Assembly (NCBI RefSeq): GCF_000520515.1
Contig: NZ_KI914755.1
Span: 58,837-94,531 of the forward strand
From: Arthrobacter sp. H20
GTDB taxonomy: Bacteria > Actinomycetota > Actinomycetes > Actinomycetales > Micrococcaceae
Direction: 5' to 3'
DNA: 35,695 nt
Shown here: piece by piece, positions 24,963 to 33,899 of the stretch
Position numbering within the stretch: the first letter of the stretch is position 1
Layout: each line of letters begins with the position of its first letter
Translations under genes and position numbers: made by a program
Notes under the pieces: generated by a model
What the model was told of the DNA's origin: nothing
Databases searched by the model: none
Seen by the model: the letters and a program-made list of their open reading frames with translations, nothing else

Positions 24963-25184
24963 GTTTTTCCGCCTTCCGTTCCGCTTTTCCAGAACTGTCA
25001 AGTTTTCGAACCATCCACTCCTCATCTTGCCATCACCGCGAGCGGTTTGGCCGGATTATCCACAGCTTGGAAGGAGTTGGCTCGGAAGGATGTCTTTTGA
25101 CGCAGTCGTGGACGAGAATTGCAGGGCAACGTCAAACTACCCGCGGCCGGCCAGATGGGCGGCCCGAGTCTGTAGGAGGCCCTC
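24963..25184. other. Divergent intergenic region with a DnaA box
   Basis: Lies between the HTH gene (minus) and the SAF gene (plus). It contains a consensus TTGACA on the minus strand (25001-24996) without a matching -10 at 17 bases, and one perfect DnaA box (listed separately). Confidence 0.5.
25056..25064 (+). promoter_or_regulatory. Consensus DnaA box
   Basis: TTATCCACA at 25056-25064 is an exact match to the bacterial DnaA box. It is the only perfect copy I noticed in the window, and it lies outside coding sequence. Confidence 0.5.
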
Positions 25185-25844
25185 GTGAGCCTATTGGCAG
25201 CCACTCCGGAAAGGGACGGGCCTCCGGTCCGGCTCAGAAAGCCCTCGTGGAAGGATCCAAGGCTCCTGGTCGGTCTTCTCCTTGTGTTGGCGTCAGTTGC
25301 GGCAGTAACGGCGCTGCTGGGTAACGCTGATCAGACCACCGATGTCTATGCCGCCCGGTCGGAGATCCCCGTCGGCGGTGGGGTCACCCCTGAGGATCTG
25401 ACGGTTGTTGCAGTGCGCCTGGGAGATCTCCAACCGGTTTACCTCAGGGTGGAGGATGGCGTCCCGGTGAACGCGGTGGCGACCACCGTGCTGCGGGCGG
25501 GTGAACTGGTGCCACGGGCTACGCTTGGCACAGCCGATGTTCTGGACCGCAAGCCGATCGGGCTCACTGTTGACGATCCGTTGCCAACTGGCACCACCAC
25601 GGGCTCCCGCGTCGACGTCTGGGTATCATTTGAAGGCGACGATGGGACTTTCGAACCACCCACACAGTTGCTTGAAGCTGCTGAAATATCAGAGCTGGCA
25701 GTAGCCGAATCAGCGCTGGGCGGGAGCGGTGGTCCAACCCTGGTTCACGTCCTCGTCGGTGACGACAAACTTCCAGAGCTTCTGGACGCGCTGTTGAACG
25801 AAGCTCGGATTGCCATCGTTCTGAACCCCGGCGGCTCCCCATGA
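25185..25844 (+). CDS. SAF-domain protein, CpaB-like
   Basis: 219 residues from a GTG, with AGGAGG at 25174-25179 five bases upstream. One membrane helix (about 27-45, LLVGLLLVLASVAAVTALL) is followed by a SAF domain (about 52-115): VYAARSEIPVGGGVTPEDLTVV, then AVATTVLRAGELVPRATL. The rest is a beta-rich extracellular region. The layout is that of CpaB/RcpC, the periplasmic part of Tad/Flp pilus assembly, but no pilin, secretin or TadA gene is present. The next gene (CpaE-like) overlaps by four bases (ATGA), so they work as a pair. Confidence 0.85.
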   Translation: MSLLAATPERDGPPVRLRKPSWKDPRLLVGLLLVLASVAAVTALLGNADQTTDVYAARSEIPVGGGVTPEDLTVVAVRLGDLQPVYLRVEDGVPVNAVATTVLRAGELVPRATLGTADVLDRKPIGLTVDDPLPTGTTTGSRVDVWVSFEGDDGTFEPPTQLLEAAEISELAVAESALGGSGGPTLVHVLVGDDKLPELLDALLNEARIAIVLNPGGSP

Positions 25845-27172
25845 GCCTCCCCGTCGTGACCGGCGGCCGCGTGGCCCGCGAGTGCGTCACTGGGCTGGAG
25901 AAGCTGCGCGGGCCAGTCACTGTCGTTCGATGGTGTGCTGAGCTCGCTGAGGTCATCGCAGTGTGCCAGACGGGCCTTGCCCGTGCTGTCATTATCTCGA
26001 CCGATGCTGGCGAACTCACCTCGTCATTGGTCGAACGGCTCAGGAGCGCCGAAGTTGCAGTGATCGCGCTGGCGGATGACGATGAGAATCGTCGCCGCCT
26101 TGATGCCCTGGGCGTCAGCCATACTTCTGCCGATGTCGAGGCTGCCACTCTGGCAGCAATCGTTCAGACGGCTGTGGAGGCGGCCATCGAACAGCGTCGC
26201 CTTTCACCCGGGCATCCGCTCGGAAGGGCTGCCTTTGCTGACCCGGCCCTTGCACTTGACCCAGTAATCGTCGAATCGCCTGACGAAGATCCACCGTCGA
26301 CCGGGGCGGGGGAATTGATTGCTGTGTGGGGCCCCGCAGGGTCGCCGGGTCGGACCACCGTGGCAGTGAATTTTGCTGCGGAACTGGCAGCTTGCGGGCG
26401 GACCGTGTTGCTGATCGACGCCGATACCTACGGAGCCAGTGTGGCCGCCTCACTGGGACTTCTCGATGAATCAGCCGGACTGGCGCACGCCTGCCGATTG
26501 GCTGAACAGGGTTCGCTCGATCTCTCGGCGCTGTCCCGTGCCATCACACTGGTCGCGGTGAAAGGTTCACGGCTTGGTGTGCTCACCGGCGTCACGCGAG
26601 CTGACCGGTGGACAGAGCTGCGTTCGATTGCTCTTGCCCGGGTGCTTGAGCTGGCCCGCCTTGTTGCTGATGTGACAATCATCGACTGTGGGTTCTGCAT
26701 AGAGTCGGACGAGGAACTCAGCTTCGATACGGTGGCACCGCGGCGGAACGCTGCGACCCTGTGTTGCCTCGAGGCTGCGGACACGGTTTTCGTTGTGGGA
26801 GCAGCCGACGCCGTCGGGCTGCCGCGTCTGATTCGTGCGCTCGCCGATCTTGAGGAATCAGTTCCAACAGTTACCCCGCGGGTAGTCCTCAACAAGGTAC
26901 GGGCGGCTGCTGTAGGCAACGGACCTGTACGACAACTCCGCGAGGCCTGGGACCGGTTTGGACCGTCGCTGCCGGTTGATGCCTACTTGCCGGCAGACTT
27001 CACGGCTGTCGATTCGGCCCTCCTGGGTGGATCGGTCCTGCTGGAATCTGCACCGCGTTCACCTCTCCGTGCCGCCATTGCTGCACTGGCCGGTGTACCG
27101 ATTGAACAACTGCGGCGCCGTCGAATTGGGGCAGGCCACAACGAAGTGATGTTTTTCCTGCAACGGCGTTAG
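25841..27172 (+). CDS. CpaE-like MinD/ParA-family ATPase
   Basis: 443 residues. The first ~115 residues resemble a degenerate receiver domain, as in CpaE (VIISTDAGELTSSL, VAVIALADDDENRRRLDALGV). A Pro/Asp-rich linker follows to about residue 157. The P-loop domain has AVWGPAGSPGRTTVAVNFAAELA, LIDADTYGASVAASLGL, VTIIDCGF and VVLNKVRAAAVG. The Walker lysine position is an arginine (Arg171). The protein is translationally coupled to the CpaB-like gene. In Tad systems CpaE localises the pilus apparatus; here the partner apparatus is missing. Confidence 0.85.
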   Translation: MSLPVVTGGRVARECVTGLEKLRGPVTVVRWCAELAEVIAVCQTGLARAVIISTDAGELTSSLVERLRSAEVAVIALADDDENRRRLDALGVSHTSADVEAATLAAIVQTAVEAAIEQRRLSPGHPLGRAAFADPALALDPVIVESPDEDPPSTGAGELIAVWGPAGSPGRTTVAVNFAAELAACGRTVLLIDADTYGASVAASLGLLDESAGLAHACRLAEQGSLDLSALSRAITLVAVKGSRLGVLTGVTRADRWTELRSIALARVLELARLVADVTIIDCGFCIESDEELSFDTVAPRRNAATLCCLEAADTVFVVGAADAVGLPRLIRALADLEESVPTVTPRVVLNKVRAAAVGNGPVRQLREAWDRFGPSLPVDAYLPADFTAVDSALLGGSVLLESAPRSPLRAAIAALAGVPIEQLRRRRIGAGHNEVMFFLQRR

Positions 27173-27192
27173 GCTCTTGGGTAGGGGGCCGC

Positions 27193-27217
27193 AAAGGAGC
27201 TGCCTTTAATTTCTTTT
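27193..27217 (+). terminator. Weak hairpin between the CpaE-like and GDH genes
   Basis: AAAGG (27193-27197), a five-base loop, CCTTT (27203-27207), then a T-rich run. The five-pair stem is weak, so it may be a partial terminator for the upstream pair or a leader structure of the GDH gene. Confidence 0.3.
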
Positions 27218-27231
27218 ATGGAGGCGTTTTC

Positions 27232-30200
27232 ATGTCGTCTGGATCCAGCATGACGGACCAGTCAAGTTCCGACACTTCTACCGGTGAGTTCATCAATCAC
27301 TACTATGAACATCTCGCTGAAGAGGACGCCACAGCGCACACAGCTGAAGCGCTCAAGGAGCGCGCCCTACGGCATCGCGGATTGGCCGAAAACCGCCAGG
27401 CGGGTGACGCGGCAGTAGATATTTTCGACCAGTCCGACGCCAGCATCATCATGATCGTGACCGACGACATGCCGTTTCTCGTTGATTCGGTCGCCGCCGA
27501 ACTCGTGCGGCACCAGGTGGCGATCCGCCTCGTCATGCACCCCACCTTCATTGCCACCCGCGACCGCCAGAGTGCCGCGTTGCACAGACTGCAGCGGGTC
27601 CCATCCTCAGCGGGTGTGTCCAGCGGTGATACCGCAGCGCTACCGAACATTTCGCACCTTATTGCCGACGGCGACGAGGCAGCCCACATCGAGTCGTGGA
27701 TCGCCGTCGAAGTTGGGCGCATCCTCGATGACACCCGGCGTCACGAGATCATCACGGGCCTGACCAGCATCCTCAGCGATGTCCGCGCCGCAGTCGAGGA
27801 CTGGCCAGCCATGCGCAGCAAGGTCAGGGAGATCGCGGCTTCCCTCGCAGTGGTTCCCGGTGGGGCCGAGATCCCTGATCTCGATCAGGCCCGGGAACTG
27901 CTCACGTGGCTCGACGCAGGCAATTTCACTTTCCTTGGATTCAAGGAATACGATCTCGTGACTGACGATGATGGCCAGGATGTCCTGCGGATCGCCGACG
28001 AAAACGGTCTCGGCCTTTTACGGCATCCCGTCGGAGGGCGCCAGATCCAGCGGCTGACCAGCGCAGGAAAAGCCAAGGCCCGTGAGAAGCGCGCACTAGT
28101 CATTACCAAAGCGAATTCCCGATCAACTGTTCATCGGGCCGCTTACCTGGACTACATCGGCGTTAAGCGATTCGATGCGCAGGGAAATGTCAGCGGTGAA
28201 CGCCGATTCATCGGGCTGTTTGCTACCAGTGCCTACACCGGCTCAGTGCGCGGCGTGCCGATCGTACGCGACAAGGTCAATGCTGTCCTGTTGCAGTGTG
28301 GCTTCCCACCTGATTCGCATTCGGGTAAGGACCTGTTGTCCATCCTGGAGACCTACCCCCGAGATGAACTCTTCCAGATCCAGGTCCAGGACCTGATAGC
28401 GACGGCCATGGGCATCCTGGGCCTTCAGGAGCGGCGGCGGACGCGGCTTTTCCTTCGCCCCGACATCTATGGGCGCTTTATGTCAGCACTGGTCTTCCTG
28501 CCCCGTGACCGATACACCACAGCTGTGCGCCTGAGGATTGAGCAGGAACTGCGCCGGACGTTCCAAGCTGAGTCAATCGATTACGAGGCACGGATCAGCG
28601 AATCCGCTCTGGCGCGCCTCTTCTTTCGCATCAGGCTTCCCCGCGGTGTCGAGGTGGCCCCGGTAGTACCCGGCGAGCTCGAGCAACGCCTCGTTGGCGC
28701 CGCCCGTTCGTGGTCCGAAGGGATCAACGAGGTGGTACGTGGTCGGTTCGACCGGCGCACCGCTGAGGAGATATCGGGGCTATGGTCGGAGGCCTTCCCC
28801 GCCAGCTACCGCGTCGACTACGAGGTGGAAGACGCGCTCAAGGACATCGAACGTTTTGAGCGCTGCGAGCAAAATTCCCCCGCAGCGCCCGTGATGCACG
28901 TTTACGTTCCTGAGGGCGCAGGCGAGCGCCTTGAGGAAGATGCGCGGCTGAAGCTCTACCTGACCGAGCCCAAAAGTCTGAGCCAGATCCTCCCGTTCCT
29001 CCACAATCTTGGTCTCGAGGTGCTGGACGAGCGGCCCTTCGAGGTGGAACGGTCGGATGGGAAGGAATTCTTCCTGTATGACCTGGGCCTCAAGTACCCC
29101 GCAGGGATCGACCCGGTGAGCACCGGGCGCCTGTTGGAGGAGTCCTTCGCGGCGGCTGTCGCCGGTTCCTCCGAATCAGATCCCTTTGATCGGTTGGTAT
29201 TGAGAGAAAACCTGAGGTGGCGCCAGGTGGTCATTCTGCGCAGCTACGCGAAGTACATGCGGCAGATGGGCAATACGAACTCCTACGGATTTGTCGCCGA
29301 CACGCTGCTCGCCAACGCCGCAGTGAGTCGTGCGCTGGTCACCCTCTTTGAGGCTCGGTTCGATCCGGAACTTAGTGAAGAGGACAGGGCCACCCGCACC
29401 GATGGTGCACGGGAGGCCCTGGAATCCGGGCTGGAGCAGGTGCCTACCCTCGACGCCGACCGGGTGCTGCGAACCTTCGGCAACCTGATTGGGGCAACTC
29501 TGCGAACCAATTACTTCCAGGACAAGCGCCATGTGAGTTTCAAGTTCGATACGTCGGCCATCGATGGAGCCCCTTACCCGCGCCCCAAGTTCGAGATCTG
29601 GGTCTACTCGCCCCAGGTTGAGGGTGTGCACCTGCGTTTCGGCACGGTTGCACGCGGAGGGCTCCGCTGGTCTGATCGGCGGGAGGACTTCCGGACCGAA
29701 GTGCTCGGCCTCGTGAAGGCGCAGACGGTCAAGAACGCAGTAATCGTGCCTACCGGCGCTAAGGGTGGCTTCTTCGCTAAGCAACTCCCCAATCCCTCAG
29801 TGGATCGCGCTGCCTGGCTGGCAGAGGGGCAAGCGAGTTACCGCACGTTTATTCGCGCTCTACTGGACATCACCGACAACCTGGTGACCGGAGTGGATGG
29901 CGAATCTGTCGTTCCGCCGCCCCGTGTGGTGAGACACGACGGCGACGATAGCTACCTGGTGGTCGCAGCAGATAAGGGCACCGCGGCCTTCTCCGACATT
30001 GCCAATGAACTGTCCGCTGAGTACGGCTTCTGGCTGGGCGATGCTTTCGCTTCCGGCGGATCGGTCGGCTACGACCACAAGGTCATGGGAATCACCGCCC
30101 GTGGCGCCTGGGAATCAGTTAAACGGCACTTCAGTGAGTTCGGCATCGATACCCAGGCCGAGGAGTTCACGGTAGTCGGCGTCGGCGATATGAGCGGCGA

Positions 30201-32076
30201 CGTCTTCGGTAACGGAATGCTGTTGTCCGAACACATCCGGCTCGTTGCAGCATTCGACCATCGCCACATTTTCCTTGATCCGACCCCCGACGCAGCGGCA
30301 TCCTTCGCCGAGCGTCGCCGGCTGTTTGAGCTCCCGCGGTCAAGCTGGGAAGACTATGATGACTCTCTGATCAGCGAGGGAGGTGGGATCTACCCGCGGC
30401 AGTCGAAAACCGTACCGATCTCGGACCAGGTTCGGGTTGCTCTCGGGCTGAGCGAGTCAGTCACCACCCTTAGCCCACCGGAACTGTTGCGGGCCATCCT
30501 GTCAGCACCAGCTGATCTGCTGTACAACGGCGGCATCGGCACCTACGTCAAGGCGTCCACCGAAACCCATGCGGAGGTCGGGGACAAAGCCAACGACGCT
30601 ATCCGAGTCAACGGTGATCAGTTGCGGGCCAAGGTGGTCGGCGAGGGCGGGAACCTCGGTATGACCCAGCGTGGGCGGATCGAGGCTGCGCTGAGCGGCG
30701 TGGTGCTGAATACCGACGCTATCGACAATTCAGCTGGTGTCGACTGTTCCGACCACGAAGTAAACATCAAGATCTTCGTCGATCGAATGGTTAAGACTGG
30801 AGCGCTACCCGCTGAAGAGCGTACTGAGTTCCTCCATTCGATGACTGACGAGGTGGGCACGCTTGTCCTCAAGGACAACATTGACCAAAACGTGCTGCTT
30901 CTCAACGATCGACAGCGGGTGCTGGAGTGGAGCCCCAGCTTTGAACGCCTCATGGACTGGCTGGAGGCGAACGCTGACCTGAACCGGGAGCTTGAGGCTC
31001 TGCCCACCACAGAAGAGTTGCGGGCCAGGGTCGAGTCCGGGCAGGGGCTGACCTCCCCGGAGCTGGCGGTGCTGGCAGCCTACGTCAAGATCGAATTGAC
31101 CAAGGCTCTCTCCACGAGCGACCTTACCGATGACCCCTGGTTCGGCAGGACGCTCAGGGAGTACTTTCCCCAGCAACTGGCTGAACGCTTCGACAGCCAA
31201 CTGGACACCCACCCACTGCGTAGGGAAATCATCTCCACGGTGATCGCCAACGACATGATCAACATGGGAGGCATCACCTTCGCCTTCCGGGTGATGGAGG
31301 AAACCTCGGTATCAGGGCCCGTGATTGCTCGCGCTTTTGTGGCGCTGCGGGAAATCTATGACCTTGACGCATTGGTCGAATCGCTCGGTCAGCTCCCTGC
31401 GAGCTTTCCCACGGATCGATGGGCGACAGTCCACCTCGACATGCGTCGGCTTCTGGACAGGGCAGTTCGCTGGTTCGTCAACAATGTTGGTCAGGGAACC
31501 TCGGTGGCTGAAGACATCCAGAGGTTCAAGCCGCTCATGGATCCACTACGCACCCATCTGGTGGACTACGTGCTTGGCCGCGACAAAGAGCGGGTCAGCG
31601 AGTGGTTCGCACGTGCTGAAGAGTGGGGCCTGCCCGACGATATTGCCCGCCACTGGGCTGAACAGTTCGAGTCCTTCGGGCTCCTGGATATCGCGCTCAT
31701 CACCGCGCAAGTCGACGAGCCGGTGGAACGTATCGCCCAGGTCTATTTCGCAGTCTACGACCGGTTCGCCGTGGATAACCTGCTGGAGCGGATCACTACT
31801 CTTCCCCGCAGGGATCGGTGGCAGGCACTCGCCCGTGCGGCGCTGCGTGACGACCTGTATTCAACGATCGCAGATATGACTGTGTCGGTGATGAAGGCTT
31901 CCGCCGCAATTGACGGGGCCGAGGCAGGCGACCGCCTGGACGCCTGGGAACAGCAGAACGCTGAAATGCTCGAGCGGGCCCGCCACATGTTCGTTGAGGT
32001 CAACCGTCTGGAACGGGACGACATGGCTTCCCTGTCGGTCGCGCTCCGGTTGCTCCGGTCGATCGTTCGACGGTAG
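27232..32076 (+). CDS. NAD-specific glutamate dehydrogenase, large (L_180) type
   Basis: 1614 residues, typical of the 180-kDa class. Converts glutamate to 2-oxoglutarate and ammonia with NAD, chiefly for glutamate catabolism and nitrogen balance. A large N-terminal regulatory region with ACT-like segments (IVTDDMPFLVDSVAAELVRH, FTFLGFKEYDL) precedes the catalytic core (about 740-1230). The core has VARGGLRWSDRREDFRTEVLGLVKAQTVKNAVIVPTGAKGGF, the nucleotide-binding part FTVVGVGDMSGDVFGNGML and VVGEGGNLGMTQRGRIEAA. A helical C-terminal domain follows. GGAGG at 27220-27224 is seven bases before the ATG. The pdtaS-like gene starts 12 bases after its stop. Confidence 0.96.
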   Translation: MSSGSSMTDQSSSDTSTGEFINHYYEHLAEEDATAHTAEALKERALRHRGLAENRQAGDAAVDIFDQSDASIIMIVTDDMPFLVDSVAAELVRHQVAIRLVMHPTFIATRDRQSAALHRLQRVPSSAGVSSGDTAALPNISHLIADGDEAAHIESWIAVEVGRILDDTRRHEIITGLTSILSDVRAAVEDWPAMRSKVREIAASLAVVPGGAEIPDLDQARELLTWLDAGNFTFLGFKEYDLVTDDDGQDVLRIADENGLGLLRHPVGGRQIQRLTSAGKAKAREKRALVITKANSRSTVHRAAYLDYIGVKRFDAQGNVSGERRFIGLFATSAYTGSVRGVPIVRDKVNAVLLQCGFPPDSHSGKDLLSILETYPRDELFQIQVQDLIATAMGILGLQERRRTRLFLRPDIYGRFMSALVFLPRDRYTTAVRLRIEQELRRTFQAESIDYEARISESALARLFFRIRLPRGVEVAPVVPGELEQRLVGAARSWSEGINEVVRGRFDRRTAEEISGLWSEAFPASYRVDYEVEDALKDIERFERCEQNSPAAPVMHVYVPEGAGERLEEDARLKLYLTEPKSLSQILPFLHNLGLEVLDERPFEVERSDGKEFFLYDLGLKYPAGIDPVSTGRLLEESFAAAVAGSSESDPFDRLVLRENLRWRQVVILRSYAKYMRQMGNTNSYGFVADTLLANAAVSRALVTLFEARFDPELSEEDRATRTDGAREALESGLEQVPTLDADRVLRTFGNLIGATLRTNYFQDKRHVSFKFDTSAIDGAPYPRPKFEIWVYSPQVEGVHLRFGTVARGGLRWSDRREDFRTEVLGLVKAQTVKNAVIVPTGAKGGFFAKQLPNPSVDRAAWLAEGQASYRTFIRALLDITDNLVTGVDGESVVPPPRVVRHDGDDSYLVVAADKGTAAFSDIANELSAEYGFWLGDAFASGGSVGYDHKVMGITARGAWESVKRHFSEFGIDTQAEEFTVVGVGDMSGDVFGNGMLLSEHIRLVAAFDHRHIFLDPTPDAAASFAERRRLFELPRSSWEDYDDSLISEGGGIYPRQSKTVPISDQVRVALGLSESVTTLSPPELLRAILSAPADLLYNGGIGTYVKASTETHAEVGDKANDAIRVNGDQLRAKVVGEGGNLGMTQRGRIEAALSGVVLNTDAIDNSAGVDCSDHEVNIKIFVDRMVKTGALPAEERTEFLHSMTDEVGTLVLKDNIDQNVLLLNDRQRVLEWSPSFERLMDWLEANADLNRELEALPTTEELRARVESGQGLTSPELAVLAAYVKIELTKALSTSDLTDDPWFGRTLREYFPQQLAERFDSQLDTHPLRREIISTVIANDMINMGGITFAFRVMEETSVSGPVIARAFVALREIYDLDALVESLGQLPASFPTDRWATVHLDMRRLLDRAVRWFVNNVGQGTSVAEDIQRFKPLMDPLRTHLVDYVLGRDKERVSEWFARAEEWGLPDDIARHWAEQFESFGLLDIALITAQVDEPVERIAQVYFAVYDRFAVDNLLERITTLPRRDRWQALARAALRDDLYSTIADMTVSVMKASAAIDGAEAGDRLDAWEQQNAEMLERARHMFVEVNRLERDDMASLSVALRLLRSIVRR

Positions 32077-32088
32077 GACAGGCAGTTC

Positions 32089-33564
32089 GTGGCAATCTTC
32101 ACTGATCCGATCCGTGAATACGCCCATTTCGGCCCAGGTGATGCGGAGTGGCTTCACCTTCTGGTGGGTGACTGGCAGATGGTCGCTGACCTTGCCTTCG
32201 CTGACCTTGCCCTCTGGTTCCCGCTGGACGGCGGCGGCTACGTGGCGTTGGCGCACGTGCGGCCGTCGACCTCCCACACGGTCTTTCACACCGACTTCGT
32301 GGGCGAACGGATTCGCGCTGATCTGCTCCCTCTTGTCGATAGGGCGTGGGGGAGCCAGCAGATGGAACGCTCAGGGGATACCAATTGGACCACCGAGATG
32401 GCGATGCGGGTCGAGGCAGTGCCAATGGTGAGGAACGGACGTACCCTAGCGGTAGTCACTACCCACATGGACCTCTCCAGTTCGCGTATGCCCTCCAGGC
32501 TGGAACTGACCTACCGCCAGTGCGCTCACGATCTGCTCCGGATGGGCACGCTGGGTCTGTGGCCGGACTTCGCTACCCCGACCGGATCCCGCCGCGGAGC
32601 CCCGCGGGTTGGTGACGGATTAATAAGGCTGGACGTCGAAGGAGTCATTCAGTACGCGAGCCCCAATGGCGTGTCGGCGTTCAGGAGGCTCGGCGATGTC
32701 GAGACCCTGGAGGGGAGGTCCCTCGCTGAGATAGTTACCTCGCTGCTGACCGATCGGCGCCTGGTTGACGAGACGCTCCCGCTGGTGGTGACGGGCAGAA
32801 TGCCTTGGCGGACTGAAATCGAGTCCCGCGGTGTGAGTCTCTCCCTGAGAGCTATCCCACTGCGCGATGCGAAGGAACGGTTCGGCGCGCTGGTGCTGTG
32901 CAGGGATGTTTCGGAGCTGCGCCGACGGGAAATGGAATTGGTGTCGAAGGATGCGACGATCCGCGAAATTCACCACCGGGTCAAGAACAATCTGCAGACA
33001 GTTGCCGCCCTCTTGCGGATGCAGTCCCGACGCATGGTCAGCGACGAAGCCAAACAGGGTCTTGAGCAAGCGATGCGACGGGTTGGCACCATTGCGTTGG
33101 TGCATGAGACGCTATCGCAGGGTTTGTCCCAGAGCGTCGATTTCGACGAACTCATAGCCCGGCAGTTCCGGTTGTCGGCAGAGGTCGCTTCACCGACCCA
33201 CGTTGTCCGGACCGAACGCGCCGGGTCTTTCGGCGAACTGCCCAGCGACTTTGCCACACCCCTGGCTCTCGTGATCAACGAGCTGGTCACGAACGCTGTG
33301 GAGCATGGTTTGTCGGAGCGAACCGGTACCGTGTGGCTGCTTGCCAACCGGCGCAGGGGTGACAACGGTGATGAGATTCTGAACGTCACAGTGGCTGACG
33401 ACGGCATCGGCTTACCCGATGGAAATCACAAAGAGGGCCTGGGCCTCCAGATCGTCAGAACCCTCGTGACCAGTGAGCTCGATGGCTCGATCGAGTGGAC
33501 ACCCCGCGACGGCGGAGGGACGGACGTTACTATCGAGCTCGGATTGCACAACAACCGCTCATAG
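32089..33564 (+). CDS. pdtaS: HisKA_2 sensor histidine kinase, PdtaS-like
   Basis: 491 residues from a GTG. An N-terminal GAF-type domain (about 1-150), a PAS domain (about 175-285, GLIRLDVEGVIQYASPNGVSAF), then the HisKA_2 box EIHHRVKNNLQTVAALLRMQSRR (His295/His296), and the HATPase domain with NELVTNAVEHG and DDGIGLP. No membrane helix, so it is a soluble kinase. In mycobacteria PdtaS phosphorylates the RNA-binding antiterminator PdtaR; pdtaR is not in this window. Close spacing to the GDH gene suggests shared transcription. The next gene, whiB1, is a pdtaS neighbour in mycobacteria too. Confidence 0.9.
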   Translation: MAIFTDPIREYAHFGPGDAEWLHLLVGDWQMVADLAFADLALWFPLDGGGYVALAHVRPSTSHTVFHTDFVGERIRADLLPLVDRAWGSQQMERSGDTNWTTEMAMRVEAVPMVRNGRTLAVVTTHMDLSSSRMPSRLELTYRQCAHDLLRMGTLGLWPDFATPTGSRRGAPRVGDGLIRLDVEGVIQYASPNGVSAFRRLGDVETLEGRSLAEIVTSLLTDRRLVDETLPLVVTGRMPWRTEIESRGVSLSLRAIPLRDAKERFGALVLCRDVSELRRREMELVSKDATIREIHHRVKNNLQTVAALLRMQSRRMVSDEAKQGLEQAMRRVGTIALVHETLSQGLSQSVDFDELIARQFRLSAEVASPTHVVRTERAGSFGELPSDFATPLALVINELVTNAVEHGLSERTGTVWLLANRRRGDNGDEILNVTVADDGIGLPDGNHKEGLGLQIVRTLVTSELDGSIEWTPRDGGGTDVTIELGLHNNRS

Positions 33565-33598
33565 CAGCGGATCGCCACCCGAAGGCCGCGATCCGCTG
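33565..33598 (+). terminator. Hairpin just after pdtaS
   Basis: CAGCGGATCG (33565-33574) pairs perfectly with CGATCCGCTG (33589-33598) over 10 bases around a 14-base loop. It begins directly after the stop codon. Only a short T-run (33611-33614) follows, so it is a non-canonical terminator. Confidence 0.5.
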
Positions 33599-33610
33599 GT
33601 TGCTCGTAGA

Positions 33611-33628
33611 TTTTGGTTACAGCCAAAA
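33611..33628. terminator. Hairpin serving the convergent pdtaS and whiB1 genes
   Basis: TTTTGG (33611-33616), loop of six, CCAAAA (33623-33628). The A/T-rich edges work in both directions; it is a modest stem at the tail-to-tail junction. Confidence 0.4.
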
Positions 33629-33650
33629 GGCCACGCGCAGGGGCCCTGAG

Positions 33651-33899
33651 TTAGGACGCACGACGGGCACGGGCGGCACGCCGCTTGAGGGCGCGACGCT
33701 CATCTTCGCTCAGCCCGCCCCACACGCCTGCGTCCTGTCCCGATTCAATAGCCCACTGAAGACAGGTGTCAACCACCTGGCAGCGACGGCAGACGCTTTT
33801 GGCTTCCTCGATCTGAAGAAGGGCAGGCCCAGTGTTTCCGACCGGGAAAAACAACTCCGGGTCCTTGTCGAGGCATGCAGCGCGGCTACGCCAATCCAT
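33651..33899 (-). CDS. whiB1: WhiB1-type iron-sulfur transcription factor
   Basis: 82 residues. The start MDWRSRAACLDKDPELFFPVG and the core match WhiB1. Four cluster-binding cysteines are at 9, 37, 40 and 46 (C...CxxC...C), the GVWGG turn is at 58-62, and the DNA-binding basic tail is RRALKRRAARARR. WhiB1 binds a nitric-oxide-sensitive 4Fe-4S cluster and partners with the primary sigma factor; it is essential in mycobacteria. AAGGAG lies 13 bases before the ATG, an unusually long spacing. A CRP-like site lies ~34-49 bases upstream. Confidence 0.95.
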   Translation of the reverse strand: MDWRSRAACLDKDPELFFPVGNTGPALLQIEEAKSVCRRCQVVDTCLQWAIESGQDAGVWGGLSEDERRALKRRAARARRAS

